A stretch of 64,000 bases of DNA, from contig OY969712.1 in the NCBI GenBank assembly GCA_963702105.1, positions 5,146,001 to 5,210,000 on the forward strand. The letters run 5' to 3'. Of the stretch, positions 63,979 to 64,000 are shown piece by piece (position 1 is the stretch's first letter; each line of letters starts with the position of its first letter). The stretch comes from ZC4RG20 sp963702105. Lineage in GTDB: Bacteria > Pseudomonadota > Gammaproteobacteria > Steroidobacterales > Rariloculaceae. The notes below the pieces were generated by a model, which worked only from the letters and a program-made list of their open reading frames with translations, had not been told where the DNA came from and did not search any database. Position numbers and translations under genes: made by a program.

Positions 63979-64000
63979 CTTCGCTCGTGCCCCCCTTCGT

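Overview
The window is a gene-dense stretch of a high-GC gammaproteobacterial chromosome. The evidence is the conserved gene order (lptC-lptA-lptB-rpoN-hpf-ptsN-rapZ, petABC-sspAB, diaA-yraN-lpoA-rsmI-rnpB, mraZ-to-ftsZ, lpxC-secA-mutT, zapD-coaE-pilD-pilC-pilB), together with a meso-DAP-type MurE, MraZ, LpoA and ZapD. A Nevskiales/Steroidobacterales/Xanthomonadales-like relative would fit, but that placement is inference. GTG and TTG starts are common, even in essential genes (murA, rsmH, lpxC and secA start with TTG).

Layout. 1-3186 (+): end of a glycerate kinase, pyruvate kinase, a composite palindromic repeat, and a patatin-like lipase. 3184-9687 (-): mgtE, rapZ, ptsN, hpf, rpoN and the lptB-lptA-lptC lipopolysaccharide export genes. 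9872-13000: a bolA-family gene and murA (+), a small unknown gene and a DegS-like protease (-). 13015-16912 (+): cytochrome bc1 (petABC) and stringent starvation genes sspA/sspB. 16949-19958 (-): diaA, yraN, lpoA. 19962-21364 (+): rsmI and the RNase P RNA. 21606-38681 (+): the division/cell-wall cluster mraZ-rsmH-ftsL-ftsI-murE-murF-mraY-murD-ftsW-murG-murC-murB-ftsQ-ftsA-ftsZ, mostly with 1-8 nt overlaps and no ddl. 38917-45061: lpxC, a DUF721 gene (-), an M23 peptidase, secA and mutT. 45058-52389 (-): zapD, coaE, a SEC-C protein, and the type IV pilus genes pilD, pilC, pilB. 52434-61810: a glycan cassette with a flippase-like membrane protein, a TylF-type methyltransferase, two GT4 glycosyltransferases, an asparagine-synthetase-type amidotransferase, a GT2 and a GT-C/TPR protein. 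61892-63978 (-): major pilin pilA and its sigma-54 activator pilR.

How the genes work together. The central half builds the envelope: peptidoglycan precursors, the divisome, lipid A (lpxC), LPS transport (lpt) and protein export (secA). The right end is a type IV pilus locus split by sugar-modifying genes. RpoN (at 6.3 kb), PilR (at 62.6 kb), a consensus sigma-54 promoter and candidate activator sites before pilA form a complete visible regulatory circuit. The glycan cassette may decorate pili or another surface polymer; this is inference from position.

Two features deserve most attention. First, three genes (lpoA, ftsI and a GT4 gene) each carry a +1 frameshift, and all three lie in the same decamer, CTCGAACGTC. 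Second, a palindromic element with core GGGTCAGAGCCC plus A/T tracts sits at the 3' ends of several genes, mostly convergent pairs, and at two loci its symmetry extends through both stop codons. I saw no tRNA, rRNA (other than RNase P RNA), CRISPR array, prophage or intact transposase.
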